NCBI GenBank assembly: GCA_933228895.1
Contig: OW121851.1
Span: 110,753,271-110,817,270, forward strand
DNA: 64,000 bases
Source: Platycnemis pennipes
Taxonomy: Eukaryota; Arthropoda; Insecta; Odonata; Platycnemididae
Direction: 5' to 3'
The position numbers and the translations under genes were made by a program. How positions within the stretch are numbered: the stretch's first letter is position 1; each line of letters begins with the position of its first letter. The notes under the pieces are model-generated. The model did not search any database. It was not told the DNA's origin and was given only the letters and a program-made list of their open reading frames with translations. Positions 35,701-47,700 of this stretch are shown here, in pieces.

Positions 35701-38700
35701 AGAGCAATTAGGGAGTGTTGTCACAGCTAATGAAGAGTTATGTCCATCCTCTACTTCTCCTCAGCCTTCGAAAGAGGGCAACATAAATTTGGCTGTTAAT
35801 GTTGACGTTGCCTTGGGGGCGACAGGAGATGATGTTCTCAACAGAGTGGATTGTGACTCTGTACAGCACAATGTGGTGGATGATGATATTCATGAGACTG
35901 AAGCACATATTCAAGGGGCACATTCAAATATCAAGGACATATCAGATGCTGGATGCACTGGCGCTGAAATCTGCGAAGACAAATCATCAAAGGGAACGCA
36001 GCATTTTTTCATTGATGCTGCCACATTGCTGGATGAGAGTGAGTTTGTTTCCCCTCTGAGTTCCACGCACAGAGTGGATGTTCATGAAGTGCCTCCTCCT
36101 TCCAATGCTCTGGAAGATCATGATTTGTGCCCACAGGAGCAGGAAAATGATAAATTAGTCAAGTCTGGTGAAGTGTTGGATGAAGATGGAGGAACAAGCA
36201 ATGATGCTGGTGAAATTAATAACCTATTGTCTGAAGAGGTGAGCGTTAGTCTTGCAGCTGCTTCTGCAAACAGCCCAGTGCCATGTGATAAAGGTGAGCC
36301 CTTGCATGTACCTGTTTTGGAGGGGGAACCATCCAGTTCCACGCTTAATGCACAGGAAATCATCCAACAAGAAAGAGGCACTGGCCTTATAGGTGAGGAC
36401 CAAACCCTCGGTCTGCCTCACACTAGTCAAGAAGAAGTTGAATTGCATGATTCAAGAAAAAGTGGAATGAGAGATAATGGAAATTTGGTCAATGGGTTTA
36501 CCACCAATGTCAGTGCTGACAGCAAACCAGTGGCAAGTCTTCATTCTGCTGGAGGCGGAGCTACTGTTGCAGCAATGGATGTTGCTAAACCTGAAAAACA
36601 TGTAATCCGAAACACTGAGCCTCATCTTCATGATGCAGGCTTACTTAATGAGAAGAATGTCAATACCGATGTGCACCAAGATACAGAGAACTCCTCAGCT
36701 AAATTTTCAACGGGTGCCATGAAGGTGGCAGTGAGCTCAAATTTTCCAAATGATTGCTATTCAGCCAACATGAGTGAGCACAGCACCTCTGCAGAGCAAG
36801 TCATTCAGCAAGAACCACCACAAAAATTAGCCAGAGAAAAAATAAATGAAACTGCAGTCGTCATGTCTACATTTTCTGAGCATGATAAAAGGCAGAGGAA
36901 TGAAGTTCAGACTGATGGGGTAAAGAGTGAGAAAGGAGTGGTGCCGCAGCGTGTTGGGGAGTTGATTAGGGGGGATACATTCGAGCTGGAGCCAGGAGAA
37001 GAGAGGGTGAATTGGTTCAGGCAGGAACATGAGCGGCGTCAGGGTAGCATGCTCTTCCAAGGTATCCAGAGGCAGTCATCTGCTGATTCTATCAGCAAAA
37101 TGGAGCAGCGTTGCACCCCAAACAATTTCATTGGAGTCGAGAAGATTGGCGTGATGCAGAACCATAGCAACCAATTTTGTGCTTCTGCAGTGCCACTGAC
37201 TCAATCTCTTCCCCCTATGCTGGTGCACAATTTGAGTATGTCAGCTATCCCAACTCCTCCCAACACACTGCAGCGTTCAAAAAGTCACAACCAGAGCTCA
37301 CCAGGCATTACCATGAATTCAGCCACTGTGGATAGCATTCATAAGTTCTTCGGTGACCAGCAACGACTGCAAAGTGACATTGATTTGGTTTCACCACTTC
37401 AGAGGTTTTCCCAGCGCTTTAAACCTTCGAAAGAAGAAGACATACAGTCACCAGACTCGCTCAATAATGATGGCCCTATGGAAACCTTCGTTCGGGATGC
37501 TGTCATGATAAATCGCATTTCAGCCCCAAACACTGTAGTTTCCATGGAAACAGGTGAAGAGGAGGAGGAAACTGGTCCAATCGTGGAAAAACAGACAGAT
37601 GAATATTTGGAAAAGGAACGTAAGGATGACATCAATCAGAGCAAGGCTGTTTGTGGGACTATAAATCATGTTGATGGGCATTGTTCATCTGTTGCTGGAG
37701 TGCCAAAGAATGAAGATTCTACCAATCAAGTTGCTGTTGAAAATGTAAAGTGGCAGAAACGAACAGAGTCAACACCGATAGTCTCTGGAGGAGCGTCTGC
37801 TGCTGATTTCGTTCAGATGACTCCTGCAAGACCTACTGACAGTCCATTGACACGCCGTCGTTCGGAAGCTGCTCCAATTGTTTCAGGTGGTGTGCCACCA
37901 GTGGAAGAAGTTAAGAAGGAAAATCCAAACGGAAGCCCTCGATGTCCACGACGCTGGGATGGAACACCTCCACCTCTTTCAGCCTGGGTGGTTGACATGA
38001 GTGATTGCATCAAAGGGGATTCTTCCAGCACTGGCCCTTCGTCACTGGCTTCCTCGTGGTCGCCCTCAACTCCAGAAGCACGGAAAAGGCATCGAAGAAG
38101 GAGGAGTGAGGGTATGCCATTCAACATCGGAAACAGGGGCTTGAGAGCTGTGGAATTCAGTGAGCAGCCTGTTGGCGAAGTTTCGCCCTCCAGTTCTGGT
38201 AATGTAAACTCCATTGAAATGAAAGACACTACATTGGATAGGATTGATAAAAATGCTGAAGGTCCAGCGGAGGGTGATACAGAAGTTCCAGTGGTAGAAA
38301 AGAAGAAGCCTCTATTCTCCATGTTCATTGATATTGGTGACTCGTGCAAATCTGGTGGATCAAAGGGTAAAGACCCAAAAAGGCCAAAGGATCTATCTGG
38401 TATGAGCTCATCATGGCAAGGTGTTGCTTCTCACAACAGAGTCATCTCAGGAAGTGTAGAAAATGTCAATAAGACCTGTCCTTCAAAAACAACCGATTCT
38501 GAGGTACCGAAAACATCTGATAGCTGCAGAAGTGGGTCAGTTTTCATGTACATTGATGCAAGTCAACCTCCAAAAGCAAAACCAGAGCCGGAAAGAGAGA
38601 CCAAAATGGTAGACACCTCAAAAGCAGAAATTCCTGTGCAGCAGACTAGTGGTCAACAGCAGAGAGCTGAGCAGAAGGGCTTTTTCATGTTTATTGAAGC

Positions 38701-41700
38701 TGATCCAACTCCACCAGTCATGCGAAAGCCATTTCATTTGAAAGATGGTCACCTAACCAGCACTCCTCCTTCAAAGAGACACTCATGGAACCAAGAGGCT
38801 CCGAACATTTTGGAAGGAATCATGTCATGCTCCACGCCTCCCAACAGACGACACAAGAGGACGCAAAGCCTCTCAGTGGTCGGGAGGAGCAGTTCAGGAA
38901 GCAGTGTCCCGCATTTGCTGGAAAGTGCAAGTGGGGAAGACAGCGATCACGCTTCACAGTCGGCCAGCATATCTTCCATGTCTGCTGGGCAAGTGTCAAC
39001 TTCTGTTGCCGGCAGCAGCCTGTCCTTGGTGGAAGGTGGTCTGGACTCGGGCTCTTCCACGGGTGAATTCAAAGCGAGGACGTCTGGTTCGAGGGACAGG
39101 GGTGCGTTTGTCGGGTCCAGTCCAGAGAATGCGGGCCTGCCACATGAAGGCTCATCTCGGTGTGAAACTGTTGAGGAGGACCGCGAAGAGAGTTCAAGTA
39201 GTAGGCCATCAGCTGAGGTTGATGTAACGCATGACGTGTCTGTTGGCTCATGTAAGGAAGAGGATGAGTCATTGAGCGAACCCATGATGAGTGATGGGGG
39301 GGGCGGGAAAAAAATGGAAGCACAGGGCTCTCACAGTCATGGTCAGCTGCCAGATGCTCCAGCGCCAAAAGAGGATGCTGGTGCTTGTGTGGGCGAGATA
39401 CCAAAAAGCCACAGGCTGGACTCAAAGGAAGCCATAGAGGAGGAGGCCAAGAAGCAATTTGTGAAACTGTCAGATCTTGATAAGAGCACTTCGACTGTGG
39501 ATGTGGACACGACCATGGTTGAGAGTTTAGAATCTCTTGGGGCGGAGGATGTGATGAGTTCTTCGAGTGGGTCCAGGAGGGTGCGTCCAGTGGAGGAAAT
39601 GTCGTGGATCGAGAGCAAAGCCAGGCAAGGAGGCATGTGTGGGAGTGGGTCCAGCCGGGGAAGGCTGCTGTATCCCATTGGCTTGAACAAGGGGACGGGT
39701 CGAAACCGCAGGGGTCGGAGTGAATCACCGGGAAAGAACGGAAGCGCCAGTGGAGGCAGCCCTGCGCCAATACATCGTGATGGGGTGGAGGAACAGGCCC
39801 CCTCTGAGTCTGCTTCTGCACTCAGTAGTATGCAGAGCAGCGTGGATCGGTCAGCTTTGGGTAAGTTTTCTTTGCACAATTTTTTCCACTTTTTTGGCCT
39901 AAGAAATCCATTTATAAAAATGTTTACCATCTATAACGATGTATAGTTTGTTTTTATACTTATGTGTAGAACAATGCAGTGGAAAATACAGGGTCAAATC
40001 ATGTATAAGTAGTATTTACTAAGTATTATTACTATTTGTGAACTTGGAATTTTCTCTAAATATTTGTGGAACTAACAGTATGCAATATATTGTGGTACAC
40101 ATATTGTTAAATGAATACATGGCCTTTATTCTATTTAATGATAATTTTATTTTGGAGTAAAAATTAGTCATTTTGAAGGTGGTATGCCACATATTGATCA
40201 CAAAGCATTGCAGCAATTTCTAGCTATTCATTCATTCTTTATTAACCTTCGGACTGCCACTCCTTGTAGGTAGACAGTGGGAAAACTACTGATGATACTT
40301 AAATGAAGTTTGTATGACTACTGATTTTACATTTTATTATGTACTAAAAATTGATTTATGAAGCATGAATTTATCTCAATGCTATAATATATTTGAGGTT
40401 TAGAACGATGATGAAATCATTTGTACTATCCCTGATATGAACGAAATAAACAATGGGGAACTTGCATGAATTTTTTTTATTTAACAGGCGGACAGAAAAT
40501 TATTTTCTCGATTCAACAAAGAAAACTGCATGTAAATCTGAGTTTTCCTTCGCGAGATATTGAATGCTAAATATAGCGACATTTTAAAGCGCGCCGAAAA
40601 CTCCCTCCCCCCCAAGCCACTGCGAAAGAATCCCCGATGACGTCAACAGTGCCGAACAATCGCCCAAAGCAGCTGGGCTAACAGCGCACCAACACGGGTG
40701 ATTCAAGCGAGCATATTCAACCCACAAATGAGCCCACCACTGATTTTTAATTGAGTAGGTAATCACTTAATGGTATAGAGTTGATATTTCACGTCAATAA
40801 TGAGTAATATGTAGGTAAGATAGTTTAAATCTCGAAAGTTCATCTTACTTTTGCAGTGCCCGCTCCATACATCGACCCAACTCCCTAGCATTGTAATTAG
40901 CCAGCGATATGAGTTCGAGGTGTACGTATTATTTAACACCTGGCTGTAAAAATACCTCAACCAAGGTGCCTAATAAACTATTTATTAGGTTGCCTACAAA
41001 CGCAAGAAGGAGAAGCCTGTGGCTAAGAGCCATTCGCAGAAATCCGGGGGATATTTCGAAGAAAACAGTGGGATTCATCTGTGAAGATCATTTCAACGCA
41101 AGTATTGAAATCTACTCAAATAAAATGATAAGCCGTCCAACTAAGTAGGGATATGTTGTTAAATATACTACGGATTTACTTGATATTGTTAAAATGACTT
41201 TTTAACGCGCGAGTTGGCGCCCGGATTGGTGGAATTTTCTCTGAGCCGGCAAGTTCAGTCTTGTGGGAAAGACTTAAAATTTGCTTGCAAATTTTTGAGT
41301 AACCCACATTTCTGAATCGTATTAACCTAAACTAGCGAAGTAAATTCGCTATCGTGACCGCTCCCATGTTAGAGGATTTGTGTTGTAAGTCTCTTGAACA
41401 TCTGTTGAAACTGATGAAACACATAAAAAAGACTTGAAACTGCCTAGAAATATGTTGAACTCCGTTGTTCCTAAGGCAGGGGCTTCTGACCCAGTTGAAA
41501 CCATCCTGAAATCTGTGTTGCTCTCTTTCGAAATGCTGTCAGTTGATTTTCGATTAATAATGAAATAAAATTTTTGATATTTTGAGGTACATTTATGAAA
41601 TGAGAGTAGAAAAATGCAAATAACGAATTATCTTGAATGAGAGAATTATTATGCTCAAGTGCGTATGCATTTAGTACAGGGACAGGCATGCATATCCATC

Positions 41701-44700
41701 GTCAGCACCGAGGATCATGTGTTGGCATCTCAGAGGAGCTTCTTCACTATCTAAATATAGGTAAATGAGGTGCATTTTAGAAGGATGAATAATTTTAGCA
41801 AATTTTATTGTTATGCTTGATATCGATTTGACTTACCTGTACATGATGATCCCGTAATCCCTTATCATTTTTTATCTCTTTTCCAAGATAACCGGAATTC
41901 AGTCTAATTTCAAAGGATTAAAGTCTACTATGTGATCTATCTACATCTACATAATACCCTGCAAGCCACCACGAGGGTGTGTGGCAGGGGGTGATTTCTC
42001 ACCAAACATGCACTACATATCATGCATAAAAAAGGAATAGTATTAATATAGTAGTCAGAACAACACTATTTAAAAAAAAGATACAAATTGCTAAGCAAAC
42101 ATGCAAAAACATTCTGTTAGTAGGGTTAGCTTTAAGTACTCATACCAACATGCAGCTACCAATGCTATTCATTGCTACTCTCTGATAGGACATATTTACC
42201 GTTATTCGTATCTCTAATTGTTCGAGGGAAAAAGGACATTTTGAATCTATCAGTTCGGCAATCAATTTCTCTAATTTTATGAATATGGTCCAGTCTGCCA
42301 TAGTAAGCTGGGGTTCGTAAAATATTTTTAACTTCATCACTGAAAATATTGCCTTGGAATTTGTTTAAGAGATTGAAATGTGATGTGATGTGTTAAGTAA
42401 CACATGTAATTATGAAAAACACCCACATTTCGCTTACTAAGTAAAAGTTTCGCTTGATGAGTACTTCCCGAGTTTCTCTTGTGACCAAGGTGGGCTGATG
42501 ATCCTTGTCTAATATGTATTACTAAGTACGCTGGTTAGATGCAGAAAATTGATTGATACCTAAAGCATACTGGAGCTTCTTCAGTCTTAAATAATGGAAA
42601 CACCTATAGAAACATTAGCCTTGTGCCTCTTAACACATTATAAGTAATATCGTTATGTACACCATTTGCACATTGATGATTTCTATGTTACAACCAACCA
42701 ACCAACAGACATAAACAAGTTAGATCAAGTGAGTTTCAACCAATGATCAAGGCAGTTCCAACGCATTCTGAAAACAAGCCAGTTGAAGACGGTATTTCAA
42801 GAGAGATCTACACAGATTTCAGGATGGTTTCAACAGGGTCAGAAGCCCCTGCCTTAGGAACAATGGAGTTCAACACAGTTCTACTCTATTCTTGTCCCCC
42901 ACCTCATAATATGCTAACGAATAATACATTTGCGCAAACTCTAAATCCATCTCCGTAAACAATAAATAACGAGGGCAATCTCTAGTGCGCCACAATTTCC
43001 GCAAATACTGACGATGCCACTTTTCATTAATATATTCACTTAATCGTAGATGCTCTCTTACTGCCTATTGTATTAACAAATGCCAAAGGTGGTATCCAGA
43101 GGCAAAAATAGCGTTCATACTAAACAATCACACTCATAGACCTTCGGCTAAGAATGTAAACAAGACGCGCTTGTAGATACACTACGAAACACATACTGTG
43201 AATATTAACACACATTTCGCCACTACTTAGGACAAGAATCAGAGAATCAGAGTCATGGCATCAATTTCAGGAATGTTATCCGAACGAGCGGCAACATAAT
43301 CATCCATTTTTCTGAAACCTGAAATATTAGAGGTAAAAAGTCTGTATTTTATCATCCCGAAAGTACATTTTTAATATCCCAAGTAATAATCGTGGCACAA
43401 GAAGAATAGGAAAACTTACCCAAGAATAACAGCACATGAACAAGTGACGATGAGCGACTAAATCCTCCACCAAAACAAGGTTTACAGCATGCGTTGATGT
43501 ATTTCCCGACTCGGACGGCAAATTAGGCACAGATGACGTCACACCTGGCCTCGGCGGAGCTCGGGTGTCTTCGCGCAGTGGTCGGCTCAGAGAAATTTTG
43601 CTTGATTTTTTAAGTCAATTTTTTATTTCTTCTAACGACGAATGGAGAAAATTTAGGTATTTTTGCGAGCTAATATTTCAGTTTTACCTGCTCAAAATAG
43701 TTTTTATAGCAATCGTCGACCCATGCAAGTTCCCCATTACATAGGGGGCCAATAAATTGACCTGCTGGTAAAAAGGTTAATATAGTGTTGTTATAACAAT
43801 TAGAAACATTTAACAAGACCTTGTGTTCAAACCCTGATTCCTAAACAAAAAATCTACTATCTTGGGATTTGGGGTCAAACTATACAAGAGATGTAAATTA
43901 TCAAATTTTTTTGTCTGCAAATGAGGGATGGGATGATACACAAGATCAAAGTATACACAGGTGAAAAAGGTATAGTGCAAACTTGTAATGAAAACATTTG
44001 ATTCAGTTTTTAACCTATGAGTTGGGGGTTTTGCAAGTGGATTTTGGATTAGCTTGAGATGTATAACATTGAGCTTAACATTCCAAATATGGGTACATAT
44101 CACTGGTAGATTCTTAAAGATTATTCAGTTCTTGAATGATTTTTGATTATTTTAGGGTTTCTTTTACACATTCTTACAATTGGTAGTTTTCAGTGCATAC
44201 ACTTTTTAAACCATAACATTTTCTGGTCTTTTTCTTTCATTGCGGTAGAGATGAGTTGTATTGGATATCAATCCAGTTTGACCCATTCAGTCTTCGGTTG
44301 CATTCGTTCAGTCTCATTCTTCAACTCATCAAAGTCTTGCTGGAAAGTGCTGTCTTGGGATTATCACTCTCACAGCAATACTTATTCAGATTCACATTTC
44401 TTCTTGGAAAGAATTCTTTCATAAAATGCATGTGTTTGCCAGACATGGGAGATTCCATGAAGTAGGAATAAAAAAAAGCTGAGCATGTTTTAGGGAGAAT
44501 GTAAAGGAGTTAAATGCTCTATTTGATTATTTAAATGTGAATTATTTAATTATTATTACTTATGTCATATACTTTCCCTAAAGTCCTGCAGAATCTTCCA
44601 CATAAAGATAAAACAGTAAATTTTGATAGTGTGCTTGTCTCCTTCAAAATGATTACTTTAACGATTGGTGATCATTTCACTTGGGATAAATTTTGACCAA

Positions 44701-47700
44701 AATTGCAAACTTAAGTTGAAAAGTGTCAATCTTGAGTTGTGTGGGAAAAACCATCTAAGAATTAGTATAAATTTAGCATGTGAATCAGCTGCAAATGTCT
44801 GTCAGGCCATCACTCAACGTGAGACCTATGATTGACAAAACTATCATGAAGTAATGCAGATCTCATATCCTGCTCTGTCTTTTGAATATGTTACTATTTG
44901 GTACTTCTGTCTGACTTCAGTGTAATTGTGGAATCCAATGCATTTCAGAGGGCAGCACTGAAGAAACGGACATGTCATCATCCTTGGGAGGCAGCCGGTC
45001 AGCTCCTTGTTCTCGCCTTGGTCAGGACCTTTTGCGCATGTTCTTGGATGAGGTTAATACAGATGTGACAGTGGAGGTGGAAGGACATAGTGTACGAGCA
45101 CACAAGTGTATACTGTCGTCTCGATGCCAATACTTTGCTGCCATGCTGAGCGGTGGTTGGGTGGAAAGTGCTGGAAACGTCATATCCTTACAAGGGTAAG
45201 TGATTGCAGTGTCATTATACTGGTGAAACTTTAAAAGAGACCATTGTTTCAGATGTAATCAGAGACTACCCCAGGATATGAATTAGTAAAAGTTTTTTAG
45301 TGAATGACTTAAGAAATGCCTTAGTGTAATAATTTGTATTTATGCACAAGGATACTTACCTATTAACATGTTCAACGCGGCACTATTTTTTACGGTTTTG
45401 CCGGTGGCTGAAATTTTTTTTTAAGTTTCGTAATGTAATACCACTAAGAATAATAAGTCAATCAACAAAAATACCGTAAAATAAAAATTACGCGTAAAAA
45501 ATTAATTTTTATTTTGGACGACGATCGTCGTCCGCCTCCACCCGATAGCACCACTCGGGTGTTGTGTGTGGTTGCATACCCTCCCCGATAGTCCGTTTCG
45601 ATATATGTGCGGACTTCCTTATTTCATATTGTTACTTATATTGTTGTTTACAAAATTTTTATAAACCATTCTTATAAATGTTCATGTAGTTCACGGCCTT
45701 CATCAATTCCTTCTGAAATCCACGATCTCGCAGCTTCCAGTTTACGGACCGCCGAATCCTTCGCAATAATTCTTTACGAAATATTTCCAAAGGGCAGGCA
45801 GGAGGAGAAATGAGGAATTGATTCTGAGTAGGACTGACCGAGGAGGGTTCTAATCATGGAGAGGCGTAAGTCGTAGAGAGATGTTTTGGGCTGGGTTTTA
45901 CAGTAGAGGAAATAACTATTAACCAAAACGAGGTGAAGTATGCGGATAGCAAGCTTCTTATACCATTTTAGAGTCTTAGCTCAATGGGGTGATATGGCAT
46001 CATTTGATGAAAGTGATCAATGCCACTCATTGACTCATTGTGTCGAGCAATGGCCTCCGGTTTGGAAGAGACGCCAACCCCTCGCCGATGACGGACATCG
46101 ACGAAGTTACCCTCGAATTCGGAGCTGATCATCACAATCTCCCGATTATCCTTCCACTTCATAACGCTGACTCCATCGGTGCTGAATACGTCCACTACCT
46201 TCCCTCGTTTCAGTTTTTTCGCTATGAGGTGAAGTAGATTCCCCTTCCAGGTAGCTCTTAGAGTTCTGGTAAAATAGGTCCTTCGCTCAAGCAAGTGGTG
46301 GGTCAAGTCAACACTTTTGTAGTAATTATCCATAAAAAGAGACTGTACAGTGCCCAGCTGTCCTTCCATTAATTTCCATACAGCATTTTTGACATGTCCG
46401 GCCTGCCTACATCAGAATCGGAAGACCAAGTGTAAATAAGAAATCGTAATCTGGATGGTTCGATGAGCACTCCCTTTTCCTGGTAATGCCTTCCCTTTCC
46501 ATACTTCTCTGTTTTAGCCACCTCGTTGAGTGAAACCATTCTGAAAGAAAAAATGTTTAAAATGTGAATTTTGTCTCGGCAGTACGGCATATTTATGTGC
46601 ATACCAGAGGAATAATATTGAAACCCTAGGAAAATCGGTAAAATTACTTACCTACTTCCAGTAGAGAAAAACGTAACCTAAGACTTGACAATTCTGAGAT
46701 ATCTTTCTCTTGTCCCTAAATGAGAGATAAAAAATATTAGAAAACAAAAATCCACAAAAAACAGCAATTTATTTGCTAAATGAATGGTAACATCAATTAG
46801 ATTTATATCGTATACGTTGATAAATATCATGTCTTTTAAAGGAACTATGTGAAAAACTAGAAAAAAGCAGATATTTGATCAATTGGGAATTCTTAACAAA
46901 GTATATTCTGGATATTTGCAAATAGTCTAGGATTGTTATATTTTCAATGCAGAAGCAAATTATAAAATCGGGAATAAATATATGTGAAAGCTTTTTTGAA
47001 GCTAAATATATAAGTAACTAACGAAAATACACCGAAAAATATCAACAGTGCATTTGTAAAAATGAGGCTTGATAATGGACAAAATAAAAAAAAGACAATT
47101 CATATACTCGTGAACTAAGTTTTATATTACTATAATACATCCATTAGTGTGACATACATGTGAGAGGATGTTTAATATATTATATTAAAATAAGAAAACA
47201 TTTTGAAAAAAATAAACCAGATGTTATAGTATTCAATGAAATTCGGGGTGCGGTGGAGGGGGGGAGGGGTGGGGGAGGAGTGTGATTCGATCAATTGAAA
47301 AAATTACATAAGTATGTACGAAGTATTTGAGATGGAAACGAATATTGTTTTTCATAAAAGTAATGGGAAAAACTCACAAAAACTGAAAATATAGAGCTAC
47401 AGTGAACTCTCGTTAGTACGTTCCTTGATAGCACGTTTTCCTCGTTAGCACGTTCATTTCCTCAGGTCCGGGTCGCAGTGCATGTAAATAATCCTGGTTA
47501 GCACGTTTTGGTTACCTCTTTAGCACGTTCGTAGGAGGACCAAACCAAATTCGTTCCGGCAAAATAACCGCCCTATAGGTTAACATGACGATGAATATCA
47601 TTCAAGAGGTTTGATTCTCGCATTAAAAAAGATCGTTATTGTTTACAATAAAATTTGTTTAATACATTATGGTTAAAAATTGTTTATGAAGAAGTAAAAA

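Larger units (their letters stand above)
40452..43738. mobile_element. P-like (THAP) DNA transposon, decayed, 3.3 kb
   Basis: The ends are inverted: AATGGGGAACTTGCATG at 40452-40468 and its reverse complement at 43722-43738. Inside are a THAP-type zinc-finger reading frame (40909-41148), a second internal inverted repeat (41456-41542 and 42787-42873) and a nested LINE tail. Two short elements at 57290-58071 and 62960-63726 share the AATGGGGAA...GCATG ends, so this is one family. P-type transposases begin with a THAP domain. The catalytic part is not recognisable here. I could not find a convincing 8-bp target duplication. Confidence 0.6.

Noticed and set aside
36827..38349. Several minus-strand frames of 77-178 codons
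   Set aside because: All lie antisense within BTBD8 exon 3 and have no domain.
39069..39821. A 250-codon open frame on the minus strand within BTBD8 exon 3
   Set aside because: It is antisense to a strongly supported coding exon. Its Ser/Pro/His-rich translation is what the reverse of Ser/Gly/Glu codons gives, and it shows no domain.
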